NCBI GenBank assembly: GCA_934343915.1
Contig: CAKRIL010000006.1
Span: forward strand, 25,180-89,179
Reading direction: 5' to 3'
Source of the DNA: an uncultured Lachnospiraceae bacterium
GTDB taxonomy: Bacteria; Bacillota; Clostridia; Lachnospirales; Lachnospiraceae
Length of the DNA stretch: 64,000 nucleotides
This document shows positions 1-7,909 of the stretch, in pieces. Under the pieces are notes generated by a model that worked only from the letters and a program-made list of their open reading frames with translations, had not been told where the DNA came from and made no database searches. The position numbers and the translations under genes were made by a program. Every line of letters starts with the position of its first letter. Within the stretch, counting starts at the first letter, position 1.

Positions 1-1
1 T

Positions 2-922
2 ATTATGGTGCTTGGAAGATTTGTGTGGAATATAAGAATTAATGGAAATTATATTAATTCGAATGATACGCTGTACAGATATCTCAGGGAGAACGGCATC
101 ACCTACGGAACAAGGATAAGCGCAATCGACTGTGAGGAGCTGGAGGCACAGATAAGGCGGGATTTTGACAACATAATATGGGTGTCGGCGGCAATTCACG
201 GAACCTCCCTCGATGTGGATGTGCGGGAGAATAAGGATGGGGAGGCAGTTCTGAATAACGGTTCTGGCTCACAAGCTTCGGCTGCGTCCGATATGGTTGC
301 TCTGTATGACGGTGTTATATACAGCATTGTTGCAAGAAATGGAACACCGATGGTTAAAAAAGCGGACGCGGTAAAAAAGGGGGATGTGCTTATAAGCGGC
401 AGGGTTATAACGCTCGACGAATCATATCAGCCGATAAAGGAGGAAAATGTATATGCGGACGGTGATGTGAGGATGCTTGTCGAGCTTGAATATAACGAAC
501 TTCTTGACAGGGAATACATAAAAAAGGAATACACGGGACACAGCTATAAAAGTGTAAGGCTGAGGCTGTTTAACATCTCGCTGCCATTTGCTATGTATCA
601 TGAAAGCTATGTTTATCAGGATGATGTCACGGACAGCACCAACCTGTGCGTATATCAGGATTTCTATCTGCCGTTTGGGGCGGACGTGACAAGGCATATG
701 GAGTACACGCTGGTGGATGCTTTTTACACGGATGAGGAGATGGAAAAAATACTTGAAGAAAAATTTGCGTACTATTTGCAAAAAATAGAGGAAAAGGGTA
801 TTCAAATTATAGAAAATAATGTTACAATAACTATTAATGATGAACAAGCGCAGATGTCAGGCTCCGTATATGTGATTGAGTCTGAATGCGGCAGGGAGGA
901 AACAGATATTGAGTATAATTGA
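2..922 (+). CDS. yqfD: YqfD sporulation protein, 5' end outside the window
   Basis: The reading frame is open from the window edge, so the N-terminus is cut off; the visible part is about 306 residues, whereas YqfD proteins are usually near 400. The first visible residues (FVWNIRINGN) match the region that follows the membrane segment in YqfD. The rest is the soluble domain facing away from the cytoplasm, with repeated beta-rich stretches such as GVIYSIVARNGTPMVKKADAVKKGDVLISG. YqfD is a membrane protein of the sigma-E regulon with a poorly understood role in spore formation. The next gene is phoH, the normal neighbour in Firmicutes, which supports the call. The end of this gene overlaps the phoH start by 14 bases. 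Confidence 0.85.
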   Translation: MMVLGRFVWNIRINGNYINSNDTLYRYLRENGITYGTRISAIDCEELEAQIRRDFDNIIWVSAAIHGTSLDVDVRENKDGEAVLNNGSGSQASAASDMVALYDGVIYSIVARNGTPMVKKADAVKKGDVLISGRVITLDESYQPIKEENVYADGDVRMLVELEYNELLDREYIKKEYTGHSYKSVRLRLFNISLPFAMYHESYVYQDDVTDSTNLCVYQDFYLPFGADVTRHMEYTLVDAFYTDEEMEKILEEKFAYYLQKIEEKGIQIIENNVTITINDEQAQMSGSVYVIESECGREETDIEYN

Positions 923-1871
923 AAAGGTTATAGACATACCGGCGGAACACAGCAGCAATATATTTGGAAGCTGTGACACCTATGTCAAGAAGATAGAGAG
1001 AACGCTTAAGGTTACGATTATAGCGAGGGACAGCGAGATTAAGCTTGTGGGTGCCGAAGGTGCGGTGACAAGGGCTGCGTCGGTATTTAACCAGCTTCTT
1101 GAGCTTGCAAGACGCGGGAATACCATCACGGAGCAGAATGTCGATTATGCGATAAGCCTTGCATTCGAGGATAAGGCAGAGGCTATATCTGAGCTTGATG
1201 CGGATGTGATTGCAAGAACGGTGCTGGGTAAGCCTATCAAGCCTAAAACCATTGGTCAGAAGGAATATGTAGATGCCATCAAGAAGAGAATGATAGTGTT
1301 CGGTGTCGGCCCGGCAGGTACAGGTAAGACATATCTTGCAATGGCAATGGCAATCAATGCGTTCAAGAATAATGAAGTGAACAGAATAATTCTAACACGT
1401 CCTGCGATTGAGGCAGGCGAGAAGCTCGGATTCCTTCCGGGAGATATGCAGAGTAAGGTTGACCCTTATTTAAGACCTCTTTATGATGCACTTTATCAGA
1501 TTATGGGCGCAGAGAGCTTCCTTCACAATATGGAGAAGGGGCTTATAGAGGTTGCACCTCTTGCATATATGAGAGGAAGAACGCTCGATAATGCATTTAT
1601 TATCCTTGATGAAGCACAGAACACCACTCCGGCGCAGATGAAGATGTTCTTAACCAGAATAGGCTTTGGTTCCAAGGTTGTCATCACGGGAGACCTCACG
1701 CAGAAGGATCTTCCTCATGACCAGACGAGCGGACTTGACACGGCACTCAAGGTTCTTAAAAACGTTGAGGAGATAGCGATATGCCGTCTGACAAGCTCGG
1801 ATGTTGTGCGCCACCCGTTGGTTCAGAAGATTGTTAAGGCATATGATGATTACGAGGCAAGGAAAAAATAA
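909..1871 (+). CDS. phoH: PhoH family ATPase
   Basis: PhoH-like P-loop ATPase, a cytoplasmic protein linked to RNA metabolism and found next to ybeY in many bacteria. The Walker A motif GPAGTGKT lies at about residues 134-141 and the Walker B motif IILDEAQN near residue 230; an N-terminal KH-like/AAA lead (about residues 20-75) is also typical. I chose the TTG at 909 because AGGGAGG at 893-899 sits at proper spacing before it and the protein then begins MSIIEKVIDIP, like its relatives; an earlier in-frame TTG at 876 has no such site. The start lies inside the end of yqfD in another frame, so the two are probably translationally coupled. Length 320 residues is normal. Confidence 0.93.
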   Translation: MSIIEKVIDIPAEHSSNIFGSCDTYVKKIERTLKVTIIARDSEIKLVGAEGAVTRAASVFNQLLELARRGNTITEQNVDYAISLAFEDKAEAISELDADVIARTVLGKPIKPKTIGQKEYVDAIKKRMIVFGVGPAGTGKTYLAMAMAINAFKNNEVNRIILTRPAIEAGEKLGFLPGDMQSKVDPYLRPLYDALYQIMGAESFLHNMEKGLIEVAPLAYMRGRTLDNAFIILDEAQNTTPAQMKMFLTRIGFGSKVVITGDLTQKDLPHDQTSGLDTALKVLKNVEEIAICRLTSSDVVRHPLVQKIVKAYDDYEARKK

Positions 1872-1889
1872 CGATTCGGAGGTTATGTT

Positions 1890-2387
1890 ATGACGATTAC
1901 TATTGAAGAGGAGACCAAGGTTGACTTTGACTTTGACTACAGGAAGGTTATTGAGGATGTTATAAATCAGGCAATGGACTATAAGGCATGCCCTTATGAG
2001 GCTGAGGTCAGCGTGACGCTCACGGACAACGAATCAATTCATTCTATTAATAAGCAGTTCAGGAATATTGATAATCCGACGGACGTGCTCTCGTTTCCGC
2101 TTGTCGACTATGAGGAGGCGGGTGAGTTCGGCTTTCTTGAGGAGAGGGATGACTGCTTCAATCCGGAGAGCGGAGAGCTTATGCTTGGAGATATTGTGAT
2201 ATCGGTTGAGAAGGTGTATGAGCAGGCGGACAAGTATGGACATTCACCGAAGAGAGAGCTTGCTTTTTTAACGGCACACAGTATGCTTCATCTGTTCGGG
2301 TACGACCATATGACACCTGAGGAGGCGGCAGTTATGGAGAAAGGGCAGGAGGATATTCTTGCCAATATAGGAATAACAAGAGATTAA
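1890..2387 (+). CDS. ybeY: YbeY endoribonuclease (16S rRNA maturation)
   Basis: Metal-dependent endoribonuclease involved in 16S rRNA 3'-end processing and ribosome quality control. The zinc-binding signature H-x3-H-x5-H is visible as HSMLHLFGYDH at about residues 130-140, and the family motif NPTDVLSFP-like segment appears as NPTDVLSFPL near residue 62. Length 165 residues is normal. It follows phoH by 18 bases with a GGAGG site, and cdd comes next, the usual order yqfD-phoH-ybeY-cdd. Confidence 0.95.
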   Translation: MTITIEEETKVDFDFDYRKVIEDVINQAMDYKACPYEAEVSVTLTDNESIHSINKQFRNIDNPTDVLSFPLVDYEEAGEFGFLEERDDCFNPESGELMLGDIVISVEKVYEQADKYGHSPKRELAFLTAHSMLHLFGYDHMTPEEAAVMEKGQEDILANIGITRD

Positions 2388-2414
2388 TAAAAGGATTGTA
2401 TGAGGAGGATTTTT

Positions 2415-2813
2415 ATGACAGAGAGAGAATTACTTATAAGCAAGGCTAAGGAATATATGAAGAATGCGTATACTCCATATTCCAAGTTCAATGTGGGTGC
2501 AGCCATTTTGACGGACGATGGAAGAATCTTCGGAGGCTGCAATATCGAGAATTCATCCTACGGTGCAGCGATATGCGCGGAGAGAACGGCAGCGGTTAAG
2601 GCAGTGTCGGAGGGGGCGGAGCACTTCAAGGCGTTGGCTGTTGTGTGTTCGACAGGTGAGTATGCTTACCCTTGCGGAATATGCCGCCAGTTCGTAGGCG
2701 AGTTCATGGAAAAGGACGGAATGCTCTACTTAGAGGATAAGAATGAGGGTGAGCTTTCAATACCATTCTTTGATTCAATACCATATTTTTTTACAGGTGA
2801 CAGAATAAAATAG
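2415..2813 (+). CDS. cdd: Cytidine deaminase
   Basis: Zinc-dependent deaminase that converts cytidine and deoxycytidine to uridine forms in pyrimidine salvage. The catalytic CAE motif (about residues 54-56) and the metal-binding PCGIC motif (about 85-89) are both present, as is the substrate-binding segment NIENSSYGAAICAERTA. I chose the ATG at 2415 because AGGAGG at 2403-2408 precedes it; an in-frame ATG at 2400 lies upstream of that site. Length 132 residues is typical of the homotetrameric small form. Confidence 0.95.
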   Translation: MTERELLISKAKEYMKNAYTPYSKFNVGAAILTDDGRIFGGCNIENSSYGAAICAERTAAVKAVSEGAEHFKALAVVCSTGEYAYPCGICRQFVGEFMEKDGMLYLEDKNEGELSIPFFDSIPYFFTGDRIK

Positions 2814-2862
2814 TAATTTTAAGCAGACAATATACAAAAAGCTCGCAGAAAGGATGTGCAGA

Positions 2863-3465
2863 ATGCGGAAATTGTATATTATCTGCTTTGTTACTCTTAC
2901 GACATTATTTATAACCTGCTACTGCATAGGTTATTATGCGGTAGTGAAGGGAGAAAAAAAGACCGAGCCTGTGAGGGATTATTATGAAGTGAGACAGGCA
3001 GGTGTATCGGATGAACCGGTAGTTAAGCGCGATACGGAGCTGATTGTTGAGGAATATGATATAAATGCTCATACGACAGACACCTATACGGTGGTTCCTT
3101 CGATTGATATATTGGGGCTTGACAGAGCGGCATACGCACAGACACTTAAAAATTACATGAAAAATCCTGATGATGAGGATATACAGAGAGGCTTAAGCTC
3201 AATTACCGTGCTTGAATTCTCTTCCAACCGAATTGTAATCAGAAAAAGCTATGATGTGCCGACGTACAGCACCACGGAGAATTTTATATTATATGCGCTT
3301 GACGGGCGTGTGGTTGTGTATTATGAGGATTTTGTGACGATATATGATTATACGGATATTGATGTGACCGACCTTCCTATTGATTTGCAGAGGGAGATAT
3401 ATGTCGGCAAGCAGATTAAGAACTTACAGGAATTATACGATTTTTTGGAGGACCATACTTCATGA
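2863..3465 (+). CDS. Membrane-anchored or secreted protein with BofC-like C-terminus
   Basis: About 200 residues. An N-terminal hydrophobic segment (IICFVTLTTLFITCYCIGYY, about residues 5-25) works as a signal peptide or single membrane anchor. The C-terminal 90 residues, including RVVVYYEDFVTIYDYTDIDV and LPIDLQREIYVGKQIKNLQE, resemble the C-terminal domain of the forespore protein BofC, which controls sigma-K processing in Bacillus; I rate that family link as probable, not certain. The ATG at 2863 is preferred over 2854 because GAAAGGA (2848-2853) then has normal spacing. The stop overlaps the next gene's start as ATGA. Confidence 0.7.
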   Translation: MRKLYIICFVTLTTLFITCYCIGYYAVVKGEKKTEPVRDYYEVRQAGVSDEPVVKRDTELIVEEYDINAHTTDTYTVVPSIDILGLDRAAYAQTLKNYMKNPDDEDIQRGLSSITVLEFSSNRIVIRKSYDVPTYSTTENFILYALDGRVVVYYEDFVTIYDYTDIDVTDLPIDLQREIYVGKQIKNLQELYDFLEDHTS

Positions 3466-4865
3466 AGTATGATGTAATTGTTATTGGTGCCGGAGCTTCC
3501 GGCATGATGGCTGCCGTACAGGCGGCAAAGAGCGGCAGAAGTGTCGCGGTACTGGAGATACTTGCAAGACCGGGAAAAAAGATACTTGTGACAGGAAACG
3601 GCAAGTGCAATCTGACCAACTATAAGATTGATGATAGCTGTTATCACACGGACAGTGGCAGCACTGAGGATATCATTGGGGTGATAGAGCAATTTGACTC
3701 TAAGGCTGTCACTGAATTTTTCCGTGAGGAGGGAATGCTGGTCAGGGACAGGGACGGTTATGTGTACCCATACAGCGAGCAGGCTTCATCAGTGCTTGAT
3801 TGCCTCAGACAGTGCCTTGTAAGGTACGGTGTGGAGCTTATATGCGGCTGTGAGATAGCTTCCGTAAAAAAGAGCGGTGATGAGTTTGTGATTTTGGGAA
3901 ATATAAGGGATATTGAGGCAGAAAACCGCAGGGCGGAGGCAAAAAAGAACGGCGCTAAAAAGGATGGCAATAAGAAGAACGTTAGGGAAGTATCCGCCGC
4001 TGAGAGCGTTTCTGCAAGAAAGTTTTCCTGCTCATCGGACAGGCTTATCGTCGCGACGGGATCTGCTGCCGGAGGCGTGTGCGACCAGGGTGCCGGCATG
4101 GCGGGAAAACAGACAGGGAACACGCACGGCGCTGATAAATCCAACTCAGTGCTTGGATATGATATAGCACGCAGCTTCGGACACCACATCATTAAGCCTC
4201 TGCCGGCACTTGTGGCGTTAGGCTGTGAGGAGAGTTTTTTTAAGGAAGTATCGGGAGTTCGTGCCAAGGGAGAAATACAGCTTCTGATAGATGGAAGGAG
4301 TGTGGCTTCCGATGTGGGAGAACTTCAGCTTACGGACAACGGTATATCAGGAATACCTGTATTTCAGGTGAGCCGTTATGCGGTGGCGGCACTTGATGCT
4401 GGAAAGAGCAGGGTTCAGGCGGAGCTTGATTTCATGCCGGAATATGGCGAAAAAGAGCTTATTGCGTACATAGATAGAATTAAAGCTGATATGGCTGGTG
4501 CGGAAAAAAAACATGAAATGATAAAGAAGGGCAATACGCCAAGCTTTGCCGATATACTCACGGGTTTTGTAAATAAAAAGCTTATGAACCTGTTTGTAAA
4601 GCTTTCGGGCGGGCAGACAGAATCGCTTGTCCGAATTATCAAGCATTTTAAGGTGACTGTTATCAATTCAAAAGGAATCACATCAGCACAGGTATGTCGT
4701 GGCGGCGTGAGGCTTGATGAGGTCGATACTGCAACCATGGAGTCTAAGCTCTGTCATGGCTTGTATTTTTGCGGTGAAATACTTGACGTGGATGGCTGCT
4801 GTGGCGGATATAATCTGCAGTGGGCGTGGAGCAGCGGATGGATTGCGGGGGCGGTGAGAACCTAG
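3462..4865 (+). CDS. BaiN/HI0933-family NAD(P)/FAD-dependent oxidoreductase
   Basis: Flavoprotein of the HI0933/BaiN family (also annotated aminoacetone oxidase family). The N-terminal dinucleotide-binding motif VIGAGASGMMAAVQAAKSG and the family signature GNGKCNLTN are clear, and the C-terminus has the conserved CGEILDVDGCCGGYNLQWAW segment. The physiological substrate is not known from sequence. Odd feature: a Lys/Glu/Ala-rich insertion at about residues 148-190 makes the protein 467 residues, longer than the roughly 410 usual. It overlaps the preceding gene by 4 bases (ATGA). Confidence 0.88.
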   Translation: MKYDVIVIGAGASGMMAAVQAAKSGRSVAVLEILARPGKKILVTGNGKCNLTNYKIDDSCYHTDSGSTEDIIGVIEQFDSKAVTEFFREEGMLVRDRDGYVYPYSEQASSVLDCLRQCLVRYGVELICGCEIASVKKSGDEFVILGNIRDIEAENRRAEAKKNGAKKDGNKKNVREVSAAESVSARKFSCSSDRLIVATGSAAGGVCDQGAGMAGKQTGNTHGADKSNSVLGYDIARSFGHHIIKPLPALVALGCEESFFKEVSGVRAKGEIQLLIDGRSVASDVGELQLTDNGISGIPVFQVSRYAVAALDAGKSRVQAELDFMPEYGEKELIAYIDRIKADMAGAEKKHEMIKKGNTPSFADILTGFVNKKLMNLFVKLSGGQTESLVRIIKHFKVTVINSKGITSAQVCRGGVRLDEVDTATMESKLCHGLYFCGEILDVDGCCGGYNLQWAWSSGWIAGAVRT

Positions 4866-4912
4866 GCGATTTTGTTGGGATTTACTGAATATAATCTTCT
4901 CTGGACATATAT

Positions 4913-4938
4913 ATTATTATTATTATTATTATTATTAT
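4913..4938. repeat. (ATT)8 microsatellite
   Basis: Eight perfect ATT units plus AT, in the gap between the flavoprotein and the next small membrane protein. It lies about 30 bases upstream of a candidate -10 box. Copy number may vary by slippage. Confidence 0.95.
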
Positions 4939-4945
4939 GTAAATG

Positions 4946-4974
4946 GTCACAGGGCAAAGACTTTCAGTTATAAT
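4946..4974 (+). promoter_or_regulatory. Candidate promoter for the small membrane protein
   Basis: A perfect -10 TATAAT at 4969-4974 is preceded, at 17 bases, by GTCACA (4946-4951), a 4 of 6 match to the -35 consensus. The gene start is 57 bases after the -10. No experimental support. Confidence 0.45.
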
Positions 4975-5030
4975 ACATGTGGAATAATGCAACATCGTTG
5001 GTTTATAATTTTAATATCAAGGAGGTTACC

Positions 5031-5435
5031 ATGGCTGATAAAACGAAAATATCCGGACTTCTAAAGGCAACGGCCCTGTCTGTTGTATTGGCGGCGGCAG
5101 TGTGGTTCGCCGGACTGGTATTCAACCCACCGGGGCTTGAAATGGTACTTGCAATTGCAGCCATCGTGTTTTCCGTTATATCGATATGCCTTGTGGTATG
5201 CTGTATCGCGTGGAAAATAAATTCACAGGTATCACTGTATAAGGTTTTTGCCATCGCGGATATAGTGTTGGCTGTGCTGGCTGGGGGATATGCGGTGTAC
5301 GATATAAGGACGGACACAGGATGGTTTGCCGGACTTTTGGGCGCACTCATAATGTTCATGGGTATGCCGGTTTTCGTGTCTTTACTGTTGGGAGACTGGG
5401 TAGTATGGCTTGTTAACCGGAAAAGGAATAGATAA
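5031..5435 (+). CDS. Hypothetical four-helix membrane protein
   Basis: 134 residues with four predicted membrane segments: about residues 9-29 (TALSVVLAAAVWFAGLVF), 36-60, 69-88 and 95-125. A short basic tail (NRKRNR) follows. No catalytic motif is visible and I do not recognise the family. The ATG at 5031 is chosen because GGAGG (5021-5025) precedes it; an in-frame ATG further upstream (4977) has no site. It is transcribed toward the convergent histidine kinase gene. Confidence 0.7.
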   Translation: MADKTKISGLLKATALSVVLAAAVWFAGLVFNPPGLEMVLAIAAIVFSVISICLVVCCIAWKINSQVSLYKVFAIADIVLAVLAGGYAVYDIRTDTGWFAGLLGALIMFMGMPVFVSLLLGDWVVWLVNRKRNR

Positions 5436-5444
5436 TGAGATATA

Positions 5445-5537
5445 ACTTCCTTCTGCGTGTACGATGAGGGATACAGAAGGAGTACATAGGGCATGAGATA
5501 GGCTAAGCCCTCAGGCAGCAGGGTGTGCTGCCTTGAG
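5445..5537. other. Structured intergenic stretch between convergent genes (two hairpins)
   Basis: Two imperfect inverted repeats: CTTCCTTCTG (5446-5455) with CAGAAGGAG (5474-5482), and CTCAGGCAGCA (5510-5520) with TGCTGCCTTGAG (5526-5537, one-base bulge). Neither is followed by a run of T on either strand, so they are not classic intrinsic terminators, but the place between two convergent genes makes a bidirectional terminator role plausible. Confidence 0.4.
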
Positions 5538-5595
5538 CTGAGCGTTGGGGATATGACAGGCAAGCTTGTAAATAAACCGTGATGTAACAATCCTG

Positions 5596-6945
5596 TTATT
5601 GCAGATGGAGTAAAACGGAAGCGTGAAATGCTTTGCCATCATGCGAAAACACGGAGTCACCGTTATATTTATGAGCAATTTCAGCAATACTTTTTAATCC
5701 TATGGCGGTGTGATTCTTTTTGGTAGAAGGGTATTCATTTCCATTAGGCTTAAGCTCATTGGAGTAGCTGTTGTCCAAGGTTATGGCAAGCATGTTACCT
5801 GAGACAGCCATGTTGAGCTTTACAAATGGCTCCTTAGGCTGTGCTGCTGCGGCAGTTACGGCGTTATCTAAGAGATTGCCGAGCAGAACGGCGAGATCTG
5901 ATGAATCAATTGAGCCGCTGTCAAAGTCTGTAATGTTGATCAGCATATTGATGCCTGAGTTTCTTCCGAGCTGGTTGTAATAGCCGATTACGGCATCTAT
6001 TGCTTTATTCCGGCTGAACCGGATCAGTTCAGTGTTGTCGAGGTTGCTTATGTACTCATGGATTTTTGACAGAGCTTTCTGTGATTCATTGTCATGTATT
6101 TTTTCTGCAATATAGAGCAAATCATACTTAAAATTATGTTTCAGTTCTCTTACCGTATCTATTGAATCGGAAAGATTCTTATATTGTTCGCGCTGGATTT
6201 CCAGAGAATTATTTAAAAATTCATAGTGTGCCTTGTTCAGAATATTGTCATGGGTCAATACCAGCAATCTGAACATCATAAAGTATATGAAACACACCGA
6301 AAAAATCAGTGTAAGAAATAGGAATAATGTAAGTGGATTATATATATTTTCAATGTCTATCAGTATAAGACCGCCAAATAACAAAGCAAACAATAAGATT
6401 GATACTATGCTCATAATGCCATAGCCGACAGAGTCTATCTTATCCGCAATAGGAAGATAAGTTTTTTTAATTATGATATAGAGTAACGGACAGAAGACAA
6501 GTGTTATGCATACTAAAACTAAGAGGGAATAACTGCGGTATGGAAGTCCGTCATAGACACCATTATTGTGAAGCAGCCATGTTGAGATTATGTTGCAGGT
6601 ATATGTGATAATAAAAGCGATAACCATAACGAAAGAAAAAGTGAATATCTTGCGCTGCCAGGAGGTTCTTGTCAGAAACAGGTAGATGAAAAGACATGGA
6701 ATAATACATATAAGAAACACGCCGTTGACAAGAAGGCTCCGGCCGGAAACATTCATCTGTGAGTTATAAAGGTAGAGACAGAAAGCGGCAAAAAGAGCAC
6801 TTATAGTGGTCAATAATGCCATAATTATCCTGCATGTTTTTTTGCTGCTGAGACGGTAACAGTCTCTGAGCGGAAAAAGTGTGAGCAGTGCAAATGGAGC
6901 CAGCTGTGCAAGACATCCAATGAAAAATCGTAAATAAATTATCAT
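5596..6945 (-). CDS. GHKL-domain sensor histidine kinase (AgrC type)
   Basis: Membrane sensor kinase, 449 residues. The first 235 or so residues contain six to seven hydrophobic segments, the polytopic sensor layout of AgrC-like peptide receptors. A coiled linker leads to the phosphoacceptor region (VRELKHNFKYDLLY, His in the KHNF motif), followed by the ATP-binding N box (LLGNLLDNAVTAA) and a G box (GLKSIAEIAHKY), the GHKL pattern. It starts 10 bases after the response regulator stop with AAGGAG before the ATG, so the two form an operon. The partner is a LytTR regulator. No agrB or agrD homologue lies nearby, so the signal is unknown. It stands divergent from the injection-system operon. Confidence 0.9.
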   Translation of the reverse strand: MIIYLRFFIGCLAQLAPFALLTLFPLRDCYRLSSKKTCRIIMALLTTISALFAAFCLYLYNSQMNVSGRSLLVNGVFLICIIPCLFIYLFLTRTSWQRKIFTFSFVMVIAFIITYTCNIISTWLLHNNGVYDGLPYRSYSLLVLVCITLVFCPLLYIIIKKTYLPIADKIDSVGYGIMSIVSILLFALLFGGLILIDIENIYNPLTLFLFLTLIFSVCFIYFMMFRLLVLTHDNILNKAHYEFLNNSLEIQREQYKNLSDSIDTVRELKHNFKYDLLYIAEKIHDNESQKALSKIHEYISNLDNTELIRFSRNKAIDAVIGYYNQLGRNSGINMLINITDFDSGSIDSSDLAVLLGNLLDNAVTAAAAQPKEPFVKLNMAVSGNMLAITLDNSYSNELKPNGNEYPSTKKNHTAIGLKSIAEIAHKYNGDSVFSHDGKAFHASVLLHLQ

Positions 6946-6955
6946 AAGTTACTCC

Positions 6956-7693
6956 TTATTGATTTGAACTTCTGGACAGGTTAAACATATAGTCCTGATA
7001 TTGTTTCTTCAGCTTGCTGCGGTTACGCCTTGAAAGGGTTATGTCCATGCCGTCAGATAAGATTATGTGGTCAAAAAAGAAATCTCTTATATGACGCATG
7101 TTTACAATATAGCTTCTCTGCGCACGCATGAAGCCATTGGTGTCAAGCTCATGCTCAAGTGAACTTAATGATGAAAAGGACTTGTATATTGCGTATTCCG
7201 TGTGAAAAAGACAAGTCTTGTTATATATTTCGATATATATAAGACTGTTAAGGTCTATAGGTACAATGCCGTCTTCCGTGGAGATATTCAGCGTGTTTCT
7301 CAGATTATGTATCAGCCTCATCCTGCACCTATCCAGAGCTTCGTGGATATCCCTCTGCTGTACCGGTTTCACAATGTAGTGGACTGCGTTGAGCGAAAAT
7401 GCCTTCACTGCATAATCGTCGCTTGAAGTAATAAATACAATACATGAATATGACCTGTTATCTGTCTCTGATATGACCTCAATGCTGTTGGTCTCAGCCA
7501 TAAAAATATCCATAAAAACGATATCGTAATATATGCTTGAGGACATGAAGGAGGATAAGCTGTTGTACACATCAATTTTATAAGTAAATTCGTACCCTGC
7601 ACCGGATTGAAAGATATCCGGAATGGTGTCTGTTATCATATCCCTGATTCTTTCAGCGTATGAATTGTCGTCATCGCATACTGCAATTTTCAT
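6956..7693 (-). CDS. LytTR-family response regulator (AgrA type)
   Basis: 245-residue transcription factor: receiver domain with acidic pocket (Asp7-Asp9), phospho-acceptor Asp62 in IVFMDIFMAE, and Lys109 (YIVKPV), then a LytTR DNA-binding domain over about residues 140-240 (GFMRAQRSYIVNMRHIRDF is typical). The start at 7693 is chosen because the receiver domain begins there (MKIAVCDDD) and a GGAG site precedes it; the frame stays open another 42 codons upstream without support. LytTR proteins bind pairs of about 9-bp direct repeats, usually 12-13 bp apart. Its gene is divergent from the contractile injection cluster, and repeats in the shared upstream region make that cluster its likely target (inference). 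Confidence 0.92.
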   Translation of the reverse strand: MKIAVCDDDNSYAERIRDMITDTIPDIFQSGAGYEFTYKIDVYNSLSSFMSSSIYYDIVFMDIFMAETNSIEVISETDNRSYSCIVFITSSDDYAVKAFSLNAVHYIVKPVQQRDIHEALDRCRMRLIHNLRNTLNISTEDGIVPIDLNSLIYIEIYNKTCLFHTEYAIYKSFSSLSSLEHELDTNGFMRAQRSYIVNMRHIRDFFFDHIILSDGMDITLSRRNRSKLKKQYQDYMFNLSRSSNQ

Positions 7694-7730
7694 TGTATTC
7701 TCCGTTCCTGACTTTCTGTGTTTAATAAAA

Positions 7731-7759
7731 ATTATATCAATATGTATAGACAAATGCAA
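7731..7759 (-). promoter_or_regulatory. Promoter of the LytTR/GHKL operon
   Basis: Read on the minus strand: -35 TTGCAT (7754-7759), 17-base spacer, perfect -10 TATAAT (7731-7736), 38 bases before the regulator's ATG. The -35 overlaps the first copy of a direct repeat TGCAATTTTA (7755-7764), so a protein binding that repeat would compete with polymerase. Confidence 0.65.
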
Positions 7760-7838
7760 TTTTATCTTGTAATTTTGCGTAAAGTGCAACTTTAGTGCGT
7801 GAAATGAAGTTCTATACACAGTGATAGTAAGTTATAAT
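7755..7838 (+). promoter_or_regulatory. Promoter and candidate operators of the injection-system operon
   Basis: A perfect -10 TATAAT (7833-7838) has only TTCTAT (7810-7815) at the -35 position, which suggests a need for an activator. Two repeat pairs lie here. GAAGTTCTA (7806-7814) and TAAGTTATA (7828-7836) are 9-bp direct repeats with a 13-bp gap, the spacing used by LytTR proteins, though the last two positions depart from the usual consensus and the second copy overlaps the -10. TGCAATTTTA (7755-7764) and TGCAACTTTA (7785-7794) are 30 bp apart, on one helix face. Control by the adjacent LytTR regulator is inferred. Confidence 0.5.
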
Positions 7839-7909
7839 AATCTATATTTATGGTGAACGCGACGAAACTATCGGAAAATAAACACTGATTTTAGTAAAGG
7901 AGCACTAAA

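Noticed and set aside
3758..4267. Minus-strand reading frame of 169 codons within the flavoprotein gene
   Set aside because: Shadow of the coding strand with no domain and no translation signals.
5003..5590. Minus-strand reading frame of 195 codons, considered as an AgrD-like or other gene
   Set aside because: It mostly mirrors the membrane protein gene on the plus strand, has no ribosome site, and lacks the Cys/Ser ring and acidic tail of AgrD peptides.
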